Notes: generated by a model from the letters alone, not told the origin. 64,000 bases of DNA from Nocardioides sp. (GCF_004803405.1 NZ_SSXI01000089.1:39599-103598); one strand, 5' to 3'; shown: positions 1 to 8,858, counted from the first letter of the stretch. A program made the numbers and translations.

Positions 1-671
1 ACCTGGCCCCACGAGAGAACGAGCCACACGATGCCAACCGCCCACACACCGAGGCCGGGGAGCCGACCGGTGTCGTCGACCTGGACGACCGTTGTCGCGG
101 CGGCTGCCGCCACCGTGAGGATGGCGACCAGGTGCTGGGCCAACGTCGGGCTCCGCAGCCACAGGACAATCGCCGGCACCGCGGCCCCGAGGGTGGTGAC
201 GAGAGCTGCGTGGTTCTCGCTCATCGCCCAGCCGTCGGCGGCCACGACACCGAGGAAACCCGCCCACGCCAGGACGGCGCCCGCCCACAACACGCCCCGC
301 AGGCGGCGTCCGGCTTGGCCTGCGCGCTTCGGCACCGCGGCGCCGGCTGTCAGCAGGGCCGCCGCTGCGGTACCGACCAAAAGAAGTCGCGAGACGAGGG
401 TGAGGTCCGCCCAGAGCTGGCCGGCGAGCAATGCCGCGGCGACGAGCACCACTACTCCGCCGAGGTAGCCAAGTGCCTCCGGGAGCAGCGACGGTCTCGC
501 GGGGTCGCCTGCCGGGTGGCCCGAGCGGCTCTCGTGTGCTTCGATCCGTCGAGCCTGCGCCTCGGTGATGATGCCTTCAGATACCCAGGCATTCAGCCGG
601 TCCACCAGCTCGGGACCGCGACCCATGTGGCGGGCGCGGACTACGCCAGCCTTTGTCACGATCGTTGTCAT
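1..671 (-). CDS. DUF2157-like membrane protein (3' end outside window)
   Basis: The reading frame opens with ATG at 671, behind a GGAGGG ribosome binding site, and is still open at base 1, so only about 223 residues are visible. The N-terminal third is soluble and contains a GIITEAQARRIEAHE-like segment typical of the start of DUF2157 proteins. It is followed by at least five hydrophobic stretches rich in Ala, Val and Leu, including LGYLGGVVVLVAAALLAG and ALLTAGAAV, so this is an integral membrane protein. Its function is unknown. A DosR-like palindrome lies 74 bp upstream of the start, overlapping the 3' end of the stress-protein gene behind it, which suggests co-regulation with the neighbouring stress cluster. 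Family assignment is by recall of the N-terminal pattern and is moderate; membrane location is secure. Confidence 0.7.
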   Translation of the reverse strand, partial: MTTIVTKAGVVRARHMGRGPELVDRLNAWVSEGIITEAQARRIEAHESRSGHPAGDPARPSLLPEALGYLGGVVVLVAAALLAGQLWADLTLVSRLLLVGTAAAALLTAGAAVPKRAGQAGRRLRGVLWAGAVLAWAGFLGVVAADGWAMSENHAALVTTLGAAVPAIVLWLRSPTLAQHLVAILTVAAAAATTVVQVDDTGRLPGLGVWAVGIVWLVLSWGQ

Positions 672-744
672 GAGCTGCCCTCCGCCGAATAGGTGATCGC
701 GGGTTCGATCCTTCGACGGTAGTTCCGTCAGAGACCCGGAGTCA

Positions 745-758
745 GGGTCCTAGGTCCC
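745..758. promoter_or_regulatory. DosR-like box upstream of the DUF2157-like gene
   Basis: GGGTCCTAGGTCCC matches the near-palindromic pattern seen before other genes in the first 9 kb. It overlaps the stop codon of the universal stress protein gene and lies 74 bp upstream of the start at 671. Assignment to a DosR/OsdR-type regulator is by similarity to the mycobacterial consensus. Confidence 0.45.
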
Positions 759-1514
759 GACCTGTGAGGGCCGCGAGCCCATTCGCGCGAGGTGATGCGA
801 CCGCCGGCAGGTCGCGACGGGGCAGTGCGCGCGTCGCAACAGCTCGCGTGCCACTGGAGCGAGGCCGCCTGCGGGAGCCCGTGCGATGACGAGGAGGTCC
901 GCGAAGCGGCTCAGCTCGACGAGGTCGTCGAGACGGTGCCGCGACCGGATGTGGACCTCCTCGACGACGCCGTCGGGCAGGAGCGATCGCAGCTCCGCGT
1001 CATCGGCTGCATCCACGTCCGCGCCCGCACCGCGCACGATCGTGATGCGCGGCACCGTCCGGTGCCACGGTGCCCAGAACTCCGGGACGACGACAACAGG
1101 CACCGAAGCGCGCGCGGCGAGGTGCGTGCTCAGCGAGCCTGCGAGCAATCGGCGTGGCCGCGAGAGCGAGCGCCGCATGACGACGACGACGCAGGCGCCG
1201 TCTGCGAGGCGGACCAGCCCGTCGCGAACCGCTCCGGTCCACTGGACGCGCTCCGTCTCCAAGGCCTGCCGAGGGGCCGACTCCGGGCGAATCGCGCCGA
1301 CTGAGGCGGCGTAGCGTACGGCGGCTTCGAGCTCTGCCAGGTCGGGCGTCAGGATCTGGTCACCGACCGCCGGTCGTCCCTCGCGGTCGACGTGGACCAG
1401 GCGCAGGGGCTTCCCCATGCGGAGCGCGAGATCGGTCGCGAAGACGAGACCGGCGTCCGGACGGTTGCCGGTCGCGACGCACGCCATCACTGGGCGGACC
1501 CTTGTCGTGCTCAT
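750..1514 (-). CDS. universal stress protein family protein
   Basis: This 254-residue protein has the tandem layout of actinobacterial universal stress proteins. The first half has a UspA-like fold pattern (VMACVATGNRPDAG, then VVVVMRRS and VPVVVVPEF strands); the second half is a shorter, more divergent copy ending in HCPVATCRR. The canonical G-2x-G-9x-GS ATP-binding motif is reduced to RRLLAGSLSTHLA, so nucleotide binding is uncertain. The ATG at 1514 was chosen over an upstream in-frame codon because it lies 8 bp after the DUF4389 stop and starts directly with the conserved strand. It is the last gene of a four-gene minus-strand operon (GNAT, P-type ATPase, DUF4389, USP) with overlapping or nearly abutting junctions. 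In Mycobacterium tuberculosis such proteins belong to the DosR dormancy regulon. Confidence 0.75.
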   Translation of the reverse strand: MSTTRVRPVMACVATGNRPDAGLVFATDLALRMGKPLRLVHVDREGRPAVGDQILTPDLAELEAAVRYAASVGAIRPESAPRQALETERVQWTGAVRDGLVRLADGACVVVVMRRSLSRPRRLLAGSLSTHLAARASVPVVVVPEFWAPWHRTVPRITIVRGAGADVDAADDAELRSLLPDGVVEEVHIRSRHRLDDLVELSRFADLLVIARAPAGGLAPVARELLRRAHCPVATCRRSHHLARMGSRPSQVGT

Positions 1515-1522
1515 GGCGCGGC

Positions 1523-2953
1523 TCAGCCGCTCTTGGGCCGAAGAGCCGCCCGAAGCCCGACAGCGCCGGCAGCTCCCGCAAGGACGCCGCAAGCCAGCAG
1601 CGCCAGAGCGACCTCACCGACCCACGGCACGCTTGCCCCGACCCGGACGTCGACATCGACCGGCGCCGCACCGTCCGCGCGCATCACCGCCACGGCCCAC
1701 TCACCAGGATTTGGGTCGACCACCAGCGCCTGGCGACCTCTGCCCTGCACCGACTCCACCCAGATGTCGACCGTCCCGGGCGCCACTGGCCGTGCGGTGC
1801 CGCGGTGCTCGACGTACCAGACCTCGCGACCCTCGATGACCTCCCGGACGGCGGAGTAGCGCACGTTGTCCAGGTAGGTCCGGAGGTCTTCGCTCTCGGC
1901 GACACCGATGAACACCTCGTGACCATCCGCCCGCGCCTCGATCTTCACCTCACCGACCAGACGGTCCGGCAGCTCCGAGTACCGCGCAGGCAGCTGGATC
2001 TCGATGTCCTCCGAAACGACGGCATGGCCCTCACTCCGGGCTCCGACCGCGACCCCCGTGAGGAAGCCGTCAGCATCACGCGCCGTGGAGTCGACGAGGC
2101 GGAGCGCGAGACCCCCGAGCAGAAGGAGCGCCGCAACGAGGATGGCCAGCGACGCGACCACGACTGTGAAGACCCGTCCGGCGCCCCAGTGCGGCGACGG
2201 AGGCGGCTGGTGCGAGTACTCGGGCGAGGTCGTCGGTACGGACTGCACCCCGGCGTCCGCGCCGGCGGTCACCCCCATTCGGGAGCGGTCCAGGGCGAGG
2301 CCGCCGGGCTCGTCGCTCCCCTGATCGAGGCGGAACGGAGGATAGGTGTCGGTCATCAGGCTTGCGTACGTCACGACCCGGATGACCCATCGATTCAGGC
2401 CCAGGACCAGGTCGAACACCGGGCGTGGGTAGCTGCCGGTCACCAGGAGCACCACTCCGGCCACGATGACGAGGATCTCGATCAGTCCCAGGCCGCGGAC
2501 GAACGGGACTCCCTCCGACGCGGCGTACCACCCGCCCCCGAGCAGCAGCCCGACCACCAGGTAGTGCGGGGTCGCGAGGAGCCACCACTTCACGAGCGCG
2601 AGACCGCGCGAGAGGCGCTCCGGGTAGGTGACCTCGAGGTCGGCGGGGTAGTCGGGCCGGGACTCCAGCGTGAACGGCGGGTACTGGTCGGTGCCGAGCC
2701 CGCCGTACGCGTAGTACGCGACCCGCCAGGTCCAACGCAGGACGCCGACGTTGAACTCGAAGATCGCGCGGGGATAGCGACCGCTCACGAGGATGGCGCC
2801 GAGGGCGACCGCCGTGAGCACCACGTAGGCCGCCCAGAGGAACACGAGGATGACGTAGTGGGGCAGCACCGCCGCCCACTTGACCGTCCACAGCCACCGG
2901 CTGAGATCGGGTTGGAGCGTGGCCCGGACGGCCACCGGGTAACTGGAGCTCAT
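1523..2953 (-). CDS. DUF4389 domain membrane protein
   Basis: This is a 476-residue membrane protein. The N-terminal half carries two DUF4389-like repeats, each with a WLWTVKW- or ALVKWWL-type motif, a transmembrane pair, a YPR(A/P)(I/V)F turn and a TDQYPPF/TDTYPPF motif. A third membrane helix (VVVASLAILVAALLLLGG) follows, then a roughly 130-residue extracytoplasmic domain, and a final helix near the C terminus (LALLACGVLAGAAGAVGL). The start ATG overlaps the TGA of the upstream P-type ATPase gene in a TGATG junction, indicating translational coupling. Biochemical function is unknown. DUF4389 proteins often accompany stress genes in actinobacteria, and the operon context suggests a membrane stress role. 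Confidence 0.8.
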   Translation of the reverse strand: MSSSYPVAVRATLQPDLSRWLWTVKWAAVLPHYVILVFLWAAYVVLTAVALGAILVSGRYPRAIFEFNVGVLRWTWRVAYYAYGGLGTDQYPPFTLESRPDYPADLEVTYPERLSRGLALVKWWLLATPHYLVVGLLLGGGWYAASEGVPFVRGLGLIEILVIVAGVVLLVTGSYPRPVFDLVLGLNRWVIRVVTYASLMTDTYPPFRLDQGSDEPGGLALDRSRMGVTAGADAGVQSVPTTSPEYSHQPPPSPHWGAGRVFTVVVASLAILVAALLLLGGLALRLVDSTARDADGFLTGVAVGARSEGHAVVSEDIEIQLPARYSELPDRLVGEVKIEARADGHEVFIGVAESEDLRTYLDNVRYSAVREVIEGREVWYVEHRGTARPVAPGTVDIWVESVQGRGRQALVVDPNPGEWAVAVMRADGAAPVDVDVRVGASVPWVGEVALALLACGVLAGAAGAVGLRAALRPKSG

Positions 2954-5475
2954 CAGCGAGCCTCCTTCTTGATGATGACGGGTAGGCCCCGTCGCGCAAG
3001 GGCGACGACGACCCCGGGAAGTGCCGCTGCGAGCACAACGGCGCCCCAGCCCTGGACCGTCAGCATCTGCGTGCCGAGCAGCCCCTGCAGGGGCGACCAG
3101 GTCAGGGCGAGCACCTGCAGCGCGGCTGCGATGACCACGGCGACCTCGAGGCTGCGCTCGCCGCGCTCCTTCCCAGGCCGGGGCGCCCGGAGGGCGAGAG
3201 CCACGCCGAGCTGCGCGAGGCCGAGCGTTGCGAAGACCGCGGACGGGACGTGCCACTCCTGGCCGTCGGCCAGGATCCCGATGCCCAGGCTGGCGGCGGC
3301 GATGAGGGATCCCGTGGCCACGATCCTGGAGACGAGGCCGCTCCCCAGCACCGACCGCTCCGGCGAGGGGGACGGACGTCCCATCAGCCTCGAATCAAGA
3401 GGCTCGCCACCGAAGGCCACACCGGGCACTCCGTGGGTGATCATGTTGATCCACAGGATCTGGGCGGGCAGCAAGACGATCGGCATGCCGAGGAACGGAG
3501 CCAGCAGGATGACCAGAACCTCGGCGAGGCCGCCCGAGAGCCCGTACTGCAGGAACGTGCGCACGTTGGCGTAGATGCGACGGCCCTCGCCCACGGCGGT
3601 CACGACGGTTCGCAGGTTGTCGTCGGCCAGGACCAGGTCGGCGGCCTGCCGCGCCACTTCCGTGCCACGGTCACCCATCGCCACCCCGATGTCAGCCCTC
3701 CTGAGGGCGGGAGCGTCGTTGACGCCATCACCGGTCATCGCGACGACATGGCCACGCGCTTGCCAGGCATCCACGATGTCGACCTTCTGCTCGGGCCGGA
3801 TCCGCGCGTACACGTCGATCGACTCGACGTCGGCGAGGTGTTCGCCCCGGCCGACTGCGGCGCCGTCCGTGACCCCGCCGCCCGTCCGGGCGATGCCCAG
3901 CTCGGTGGCCACCGCCAGCGCCGTTGCCGGGTGGTCGCCAGTGATGAGGATCAAGCGGATGCCGGCGTCCTGGCAGGACGCCACGACCGCCGCCGCGTCC
4001 GCTCTCGGGGGATCGACGAGGCCGACCAGGCCCACGAGGTCCAGGGCCTCCCTTGAGCCGGTCTCGGTGTCCGCGACGGCCAGGACCCGGAACCCCGCCT
4101 CGGCGAGTCGGCTGGCCTCGGCCTCCGCCTCCAGCACGGCGAGTCCCGGCTCGACCATCTCGATCAGCACCTCGGGTGCGCCCTTCACGACGGTCAGGCG
4201 GTTGCCGTGGCCGTCCTCGTGGACAGTCGTCATCGACCGTCGCTCGGCGTCGAACGGGATCTCGTCGACACGACACCACTGGCTCGGCAGGGTGAGCAGA
4301 TCCTCGTCGTACTTCGCCGCCGCGACCAGCAGGGCGCCCTCCATGGGATCACCGATCACCGACCAGCTGTCACCGTCCTCGGTCAGCCGGGCGTCGTTGC
4401 ATAGCACGAGGTCGCGCAGCAGCTGGCGCGCCCTCCCGCGGGCGTCGCCGCTGCCCTCCAGCGCTCCCCCTCGGTCGTACGCCGCGCCGGTGACCTCGCA
4501 GGCACCCTGACGCGTCCACAGACGGCGGACCGCCATGCGCCCCTCCGTGAGGGTGCCGGTCTTGTCCGAAGCAAGCACCGACACCGATCCCAACGTCTCC
4601 ACCGCTGGTAGCCAACGGACGATCGCTGACCGACGCGCCATGCGATAGGCACCCAGCGCGAGTGCGACGGACACGACCGCGGGAAGGGACTCCGGGATTG
4701 CCGCAACGCCGAGGCTGACGGCCAGGATCAGCGAGTCGGCGAAGGACCCGCCCCGAGCGAGGGTCAGCAGGAAGACGAGCAGGCAGAGACCTGCGGTCAG
4801 CACGACCAGCTGACGGGAGAGCCTGAGTAGCCTCTGCTGCAAGGGCGTCGCCCGGACACTCGTCGACGCGATGAGCTGGGCGATCCGCCCCAGGCCGCTG
4901 GCCGCGCCGGTCCTCACCACGACCCCGAAGCCGCGGCCCCGGGTGAGCACCGTGCCCGACATCAGCTCGTCGTCAATGGCGCGCGCGACGGGTTCCGACT
5001 CACCGGTCATCGAGGCCTCGTCGACCTCGACACCGACAGCCTCCACCAGCTCCATGTCGGCCGGCACGATGTCGCCGGCCTCGAGCCGGACGACGTCTCC
5101 GACGACGAGGTCTCGCGCGGGCGCCTCCCGCACGACGCCGTCCCGCCGGACCAACGCGCGCGGCGCCGCCATCTCGCCGAGCGCGGCGATGGCGTTCTCA
5201 GCGCGAACCTCCTGGATGACGCCGATAGCCGTGTTGACCACCACCACCGCCGCGATGATGATCGCGTCGGCGACGTCGCCGAGAGCGAGCACAACCACGA
5301 GGGCCAGGCACAGGACTCCCGACATCGGATCCGTCAGCTGGGCCGCGACCCGCCAGACCAGCTTTCGCGGCTTCGCCCTGGGAACGTCGTTGGGTCCATC
5401 GCGCTCGAGCCGACGCTGTGCCTCCGCCGAGGTGAGTCCCATCTCGGTCGGCGGCGCCGTGTCCACCGCCGTCAT
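2953..5475 (-). CDS. P-type cation-transporting ATPase (P2-like)
   Basis: This 840-residue ion pump shows every hallmark of a P-type ATPase. It has an N-terminal actuator with SMTGES near residue 155, the phosphorylated aspartate in DKTGTLTEG near residue 303, and the hinge GDGVNDAPALRRADIGVAMG near residue 580. PESLPAVVSVALALG in helix M4 resembles calcium/sodium pumps of the P2 class rather than the CPC motif of heavy-metal P1B pumps. The C-terminal cation ATPase helices are present, so the gene is full length. It overlaps the GNAT gene by 4 bp (ATGA) and the DUF4389 gene by 1 bp. M. tuberculosis CtpF, a DosR-regulon P2 pump next to a universal stress protein, is a plausible functional analogue. 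The transported ion cannot be read from sequence alone. Confidence 0.92.
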   Translation of the reverse strand: MTAVDTAPPTEMGLTSAEAQRRLERDGPNDVPRAKPRKLVWRVAAQLTDPMSGVLCLALVVVLALGDVADAIIIAAVVVVNTAIGVIQEVRAENAIAALGEMAAPRALVRRDGVVREAPARDLVVGDVVRLEAGDIVPADMELVEAVGVEVDEASMTGESEPVARAIDDELMSGTVLTRGRGFGVVVRTGAASGLGRIAQLIASTSVRATPLQQRLLRLSRQLVVLTAGLCLLVFLLTLARGGSFADSLILAVSLGVAAIPESLPAVVSVALALGAYRMARRSAIVRWLPAVETLGSVSVLASDKTGTLTEGRMAVRRLWTRQGACEVTGAAYDRGGALEGSGDARGRARQLLRDLVLCNDARLTEDGDSWSVIGDPMEGALLVAAAKYDEDLLTLPSQWCRVDEIPFDAERRSMTTVHEDGHGNRLTVVKGAPEVLIEMVEPGLAVLEAEAEASRLAEAGFRVLAVADTETGSREALDLVGLVGLVDPPRADAAAVVASCQDAGIRLILITGDHPATALAVATELGIARTGGGVTDGAAVGRGEHLADVESIDVYARIRPEQKVDIVDAWQARGHVVAMTGDGVNDAPALRRADIGVAMGDRGTEVARQAADLVLADDNLRTVVTAVGEGRRIYANVRTFLQYGLSGGLAEVLVILLAPFLGMPIVLLPAQILWINMITHGVPGVAFGGEPLDSRLMGRPSPSPERSVLGSGLVSRIVATGSLIAAASLGIGILADGQEWHVPSAVFATLGLAQLGVALALRAPRPGKERGERSLEVAVVIAAALQVLALTWSPLQGLLGTQMLTVQGWGAVVLAAALPGVVVALARRGLPVIIKKEAR

Positions 5476-6035
5476 CGCAGCAACCGGGCTTCGCGCTCCG
5501 CCTCCGCCGCCTGCGCCTCTGCGGTGACGGCGGTGTCGAAACGATAGATCTCCACCCCCTCCTCGATGCACCGGTTGAGCCGGAAGCCCGCATCGTCCAG
5601 CACCCGCAGCATGCCCTGGTTGGACGGCAGGACGTTGGCCTCGAACTCGCGGATTCCGCGGTCCCGCGCAAGCGCCGCGAGGTGCTCGAGCAGCAGGGTG
5701 CCGAGACCGTGACCCTGGAAGTCGTCGGCTGCGAGGAACGCCACCTCGGCGACATGGGGCAGGTGGGGTGGCAGCGGTTCAGCGGTGGCGAACCCGGCGA
5801 GCCGCCCGTCGACCTCGGCCACCAGCGCGAGCTGGTACGGCTCCTCCAGCACGTGGTCGACGTACTTGTGGGCCGCGGCGCGGGCGAGCGTGAAGAAGCG
5901 GAGCTGCGCGGACCCGTCGGAGACGCGGTCGTGGAGATCGTGCAGGGCGTCCGTGCCTTCGGGCGTCAGCGAGCGCACAACGGCGAGGGATCCGTCGCTC
6001 AGGAGGACGTCAGCTGCGGTGCGATCGATCGTCAT
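5472..6035 (-). CDS. GNAT family N-acetyltransferase
   Basis: This 187-residue protein has a GNAT fold. VAEVAFLAADDFQGHGLGTLL contains the R/Q-x-x-G-x-G/A-like acetyl-CoA loop (QGHGLG), followed by an acceptor helix and FEANVLPSNQGMLRVLDDAGF, the usual end of the domain. The N-terminal portion (VLLSDGSLAVVRSLTPEG, SAQLRFFT) matches the acetyltransferase module also found fused to acyl-CoA synthetases and cyclic-nucleotide-binding domains; here it stands alone. The substrate is unknown, with protein lysine acetylation plausible by family. ATG at 6035 was chosen because upstream in-frame sequence is low complexity. It is the first gene of the operon running down to 750, with a DosR-like box 37 bp upstream. 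Confidence 0.85.
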   Translation of the reverse strand: MTIDRTAADVLLSDGSLAVVRSLTPEGTDALHDLHDRVSDGSAQLRFFTLARAAAHKYVDHVLEEPYQLALVAEVDGRLAGFATAEPLPPHLPHVAEVAFLAADDFQGHGLGTLLLEHLAALARDRGIREFEANVLPSNQGMLRVLDDAGFRLNRCIEEGVEIYRFDTAVTAEAQAAEAEREARLLR

Positions 6036-6071
6036 GGCACCCACTCTCCGAGGGGTCAGGCTCCGTTGCGA

Positions 6072-6084
6072 GGGCCGAAGGTCC
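6072..6084. promoter_or_regulatory. DosR-like box before the GNAT/ATPase/USP operon
   Basis: GGGCCGAAGGTCC (reverse GGACCTTCGGCCC) lies 37 bp upstream of the GNAT start at 6035, in the divergent region shared with the CBS-BON gene. Confidence 0.5.
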
Positions 6085-6186
6085 TGAGCGCGAGGGCACT
6101 CGGGACCGTCGCGGCATACCCCCGGTCGCGAGCAGCGAGTGAGCACCGACTGTCGTCCTACGGGTGGTCCACCTGCCTACCCGGCA

Positions 6187-6200
6187 GTGACTTTCGACCC
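6187..6200. promoter_or_regulatory. DosR-like box before the CBS-BON gene
   Basis: GTGACTTTCGACCC is a slightly degenerate copy of the same pattern, 57 bp upstream of the ATG at 6258. A box before the universal stress gene at 8916 has the same spacing to its start codon. Confidence 0.45.
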
Positions 6201-6257
6201 TGTCGGCGGGCGGCCGGTCGCGCGAACGTGGCACCAGGAACTCGAAAGGAGACGACG

Positions 6258-6857
6258 ATGTTGGTCTTCGAAGTGATGACGCAGGAACCAGTGGCCGTGC
6301 GACCCCACACGCCGGTCAAGACCGCTCTCGGACTGCTCGCCCAGCACCGGGTCACGGCGATGCCCGTCGTCACCACAACCGGAAAGGTGTGCGGCGTGGT
6401 GAGCGAGGCCGACCTGGTTCGCGACCTGCTCCCCCGTGACGCCAGGGCCTACGAGATCCCACCTGTCGACCAACGGAGCCGGCCGGCCACGGTCGAGGAA
6501 GTGATGAGCCGGCACCCGGTGACCGTCTATCCCGAGACCGACGTCGTCGAGGCGGTCGACCTGCTGACCTCCACGACCGTGAAGAGCGTCCCGGTGGTGG
6601 ACCGCCGCGGTCACCTGCGCGGCGTCCTCAGCCGCAGCGACATCGTGCGCCTCCTCGCCCGGGCAGACGCCAAGATCCAGAGCGAGGTCGATGAACTCCT
6701 CCGGTCCGCCGGCCTCGACGGCTGGCTGGTCGACGTCCAGGACGGCGCCGTTCAGCTGCTCGGCCCGGAGAACTCCAAGGACACCGTGGCTGCGCGGCTC
6801 CTTGCAGCGACGGTGCCGGGCGTGGTCGAGGTGACGATCAGGTCGGACTTCGCCTGA
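6258..6857 (+). CDS. CBS-pair and BON domain protein
   Basis: This 199-residue soluble protein has two CBS motifs followed by a BON-like tail. The first CBS (about residues 5-60) begins FEVMTQEPVAVRPHTPV; the second (about 80-140) has VEEVMSRHPVTVYPETDVVEA. The C-terminal 60 residues (VQDGAVQLLGPENSK ending in PGVVEVTIRSDFA) fit a BON domain. CBS pairs usually sense adenylates; BON domains are associated with membrane or lipid contact. A clear AAAGGAG ribosome binding site fixes the start at 6258. It is divergent from the GNAT operon with a 222-bp shared regulatory region containing two candidate DosR boxes. The M. tuberculosis counterpart by domain type is hypoxic response protein 1 (CBS pair), a DosR target. 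The ligand is not known. Confidence 0.88.
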   Translation: MLVFEVMTQEPVAVRPHTPVKTALGLLAQHRVTAMPVVTTTGKVCGVVSEADLVRDLLPRDARAYEIPPVDQRSRPATVEEVMSRHPVTVYPETDVVEAVDLLTSTTVKSVPVVDRRGHLRGVLSRSDIVRLLARADAKIQSEVDELLRSAGLDGWLVDVQDGAVQLLGPENSKDTVAARLLAATVPGVVEVTIRSDFA

Positions 6858-6920
6858 CCCGAGGCCGACCTCTCCGGGCCACGGCACCCGTCCCACCAGC
6901 GAGCAGCGCGTCAGTTTGAG

Positions 6921-7364
6921 TCATCGCCACACTCTCCGCACCGGCATCTCTGCGAGCGGGCTCCACCCGTTGCCGACCCGCCGTCCGGTGAGAGTGATCC
7001 ACCGCAATCTGATCCATGATTCGGGCTCGCGGCTGACCCACCGGGGCGGGCCGGGTACCCGGCGCTCCTCGTCGGTGAGCTGACTCTCTGTGACCCGCTC
7101 TGCGCGACCACGAGCAACCACCGACCAGCCGTGGCCTTGCTCGTAGCTCACCTGGTCGACCTCGAACACGACTGAGCTACCGTCGGCGTAGCGGTCCAGG
7201 AGTGCTCCCGGTGCGGTCCGCACCAACACCGCCTCCCCAGCGACCACGTAGTTGACCGGCACGATCTCTGGGCCAGTCGGCCTGGTCAGGACGAACCGGC
7301 CGAAGGCGCCGGCAGAGAGCAGTTCCTCGCACTCGTCGTAGGTGAGTTCCACGATCTCGGACAT
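6921..7364 (-). CDS. pyridoxamine 5'-phosphate oxidase-like flavin-binding protein
   Basis: This 147-residue protein has the split-barrel fold of the PNPOx-like family. It opens ELTYDECEELLSAGAFGRFVL, continues with EIVPVNYVVAGEAVLVRTAPG, then VVFEVDQ and GWSVVARGRAERV, the usual strand order. Family members bind FMN or F420/haem and act as oxidoreductases or scavengers; the reaction here is not determined. ATG at 7364 is chosen because the fold starts there. A near-perfect DosR-like box (GGGCCAAAGGTCCC) lies 36 bp upstream. PNPOx-like genes are members of several DosR regulons, which fits the neighbourhood. Confidence 0.85.
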   Translation of the reverse strand: MSEIVELTYDECEELLSAGAFGRFVLTRPTGPEIVPVNYVVAGEAVLVRTAPGALLDRYADGSSVVFEVDQVSYEQGHGWSVVARGRAERVTESQLTDEERRVPGPPRWVSREPESWIRLRWITLTGRRVGNGWSPLAEMPVRRVWR

Positions 7365-7399
7365 CTCCCGATCGTCCGCCGGATGGAGGCCAGCGAGGA

Positions 7400-7413
7400 G
7401 GGCCAAAGGTCCC
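7400..7413. promoter_or_regulatory. DosR-like box before the PNPOx-like gene
   Basis: GGGCCAAAGGTCCC reads GGGACCTTTGGCCC on the coding strand, the closest match in the window to the mycobacterial DosR half-sites. It is 36 bp upstream of the start at 7364. Confidence 0.6.
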
Positions 7414-7510
7414 GATCTGAACAGGCACTTCGCTCGTGCATCCCGCGTTCCGTGCCCTCCGTCGGTGACAGGAAAGCCGGCCCGGTCGGGGTCGCGTTGG
7501 AGCCGGCCGG

Positions 7511-7697
7511 TCAGCAGGCGCGGCCCGCCACGGTGAGCAGGACGACCGCGTCGCCGCGCGCCTCCAGGTCGTGCGAGCCGGTGGGATGTGCAAGTAGTCG
7601 CCCGCCGATCCCTCCCATGTCTCATCACCCCTGTGAAGGCGGACGTCGCCGCGCAGCACCTGCAAGGTGGCCTCTCCTGGAGAGTCGTGCTCCCCCT
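7511..7697 (-). pseudogene. cupin domain protein fragment, frameshifted
   Basis: The minus strand encodes EHDSPGEATLQVLRGDVRL, GDETWEGSAGDYLHIP, and then, after a shift of reading frame, SHDLEARGDAVVLLTVAGRAC and a stop. Together these are the C-terminal half of a small actinobacterial cupin that normally reads straight through HIPTGSHDLEA. One C appears to be missing at the junction, and a TAG stop directly precedes the recognisable part, so the N-terminal half is gone. The remnant lies between the PNPOx-like gene and the NarK wreck. It is non-functional as written. Confidence 0.65.
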
Positions 7698-7829
7698 AGC
7701 GAGCGTCCCTGAGCCAGCGCGATCACGGTCTGGCGCAGATCATGTTCCTGGCCGCCGTAACGGTGACCGCGGCGCGACCGCTGCTCGACGCGCGTGTGTC
7801 CACAATCAACTCTTCCGCCAGAATCGTCA

Positions 7830-8590
7830 GTTGCCCGGTTGGCCGCGTCGGCGGGCTCCAACCCATGGGCGGTCTTGAGGTAGGCCGGAAGGTAGTTAGG
7901 GAAGGCGACGTAGCCGCCGAACGCAACGGCGCAGAGCAGGCAGGCCTGCCAAGTGATCGACAGCCGGGCGTTGGTCGACAGCCGGTTCACGAACGAGCCC
8001 GCAGGGATCACCCTGCTCGGCGCGTCGCGGAGCATCACCCAGGCGGCCACCGCGTACACAGCGAGCGCGGCAGCGGTGAGAAGGAAGGGGACGCTGTCAC
8101 CGGCGTTCTCGTACAGCTTCACGGTGGTGAGTGCGCTGATCGCCGTGCCGACCATGCCGGCGCCGATGACGCCGACGGCCAGGCCGCGAGGCTCGGGCGG
8201 GAACCACGCGTTGACGAACGGCACACCAACCGCGAACGCTGTGCCGCCGATCCCGAGGAAGAACCCCGCGACCAGCAGCCCCACGTAGGAGTCCTGACCG
8301 AATAGGCCCGACGTAGAGGAGGGGGACGATCGTCGCTGCCGAAACCAGCGGGAACATGACGCGCGCGCCGTACCTGTCGGCGAGCGCACCAACCGGAATC
8401 CGGCCGAGGGCGCCCACGATCACCGGCACCGCGACCAGCAGTGCCACATCCGACTCCGAGATCCGACCTTATCGCCCCGAGGCCCGATAAAGGGGTCCGA
8501 GGAGCGCCCACGCTTAGAGGTTGATCGCAAACCCACGGTCGCCAGGGCGAGGATGCCGTACGGCGAACAGGGGCCCTCCGCCACGCCTCG
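7830..8590 (-). pseudogene. narK: NarK-type nitrate/nitrite MFS transporter, decayed
   Basis: Segments in all three minus frames spell a NarK-like transporter: ILALATVG, then ALLVAVPVIVGALGRIPVG and ALADRYGARVMFPLVSAATI, then GLFGQDSYVGLLVAGFFLG, PEPRGLAVGVIGAGMVGTA and FPNYLPAYLKTAHGLE. The reading frame changes at about 8545 and 8305, and TAA replaces an expected Trp codon near 8515. Homology stops abruptly after about half the normal length of roughly 400-450 residues. The gene is therefore 3' truncated and multiply frameshifted. NarK2 is a DosR-regulon gene in M. tuberculosis, so its presence as a fossil in this cluster is meaningful. Family identity is strong; gene symbol by family only. 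Confidence 0.8.
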
Positions 8591-8769
8591 GCAGGTCACT
8601 GTGTCGGCACCCGAGCGTTCCGTCACTACCGCGACCCTCCTTGATGGGTGGCACCACCACGGCAACACTTCCTCGCGACGGAAGCGCGCCGGCACAGGTG
8701 CGGCGCGCTCACGGCACGAGGTTTCGCCGAAAGGTCAACAAGGGTCAGAGGCTCCGGACCCGTCACGGA

Positions 8770-8783
8770 GGGACCAAAGTCCA
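8770..8783. promoter_or_regulatory. distal DosR-like box before the tandem USP gene
   Basis: GGGACCAAAGTCCA is a near-palindrome about 130 bp upstream of the start at 8916, forming a pair with the box at 8845. Paired boxes are common before strongly induced DosR targets in mycobacteria. Confidence 0.45.
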
Positions 8784-8844
8784 TCCGACGTCGGGTCCCG
8801 CGGACGTCGATCGAACTCTCGTCGCGGAATGCGCGTCCGGTCGT

Positions 8845-8858
8845 GGGTCCAAGGTCCC
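8845..8858. promoter_or_regulatory. proximal DosR-like box before the tandem USP gene
   Basis: GGGTCCAAGGTCCC lies 57 bp upstream of the ATG at 8916, the same spacing as the box before the CBS-BON gene. Confidence 0.55.
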
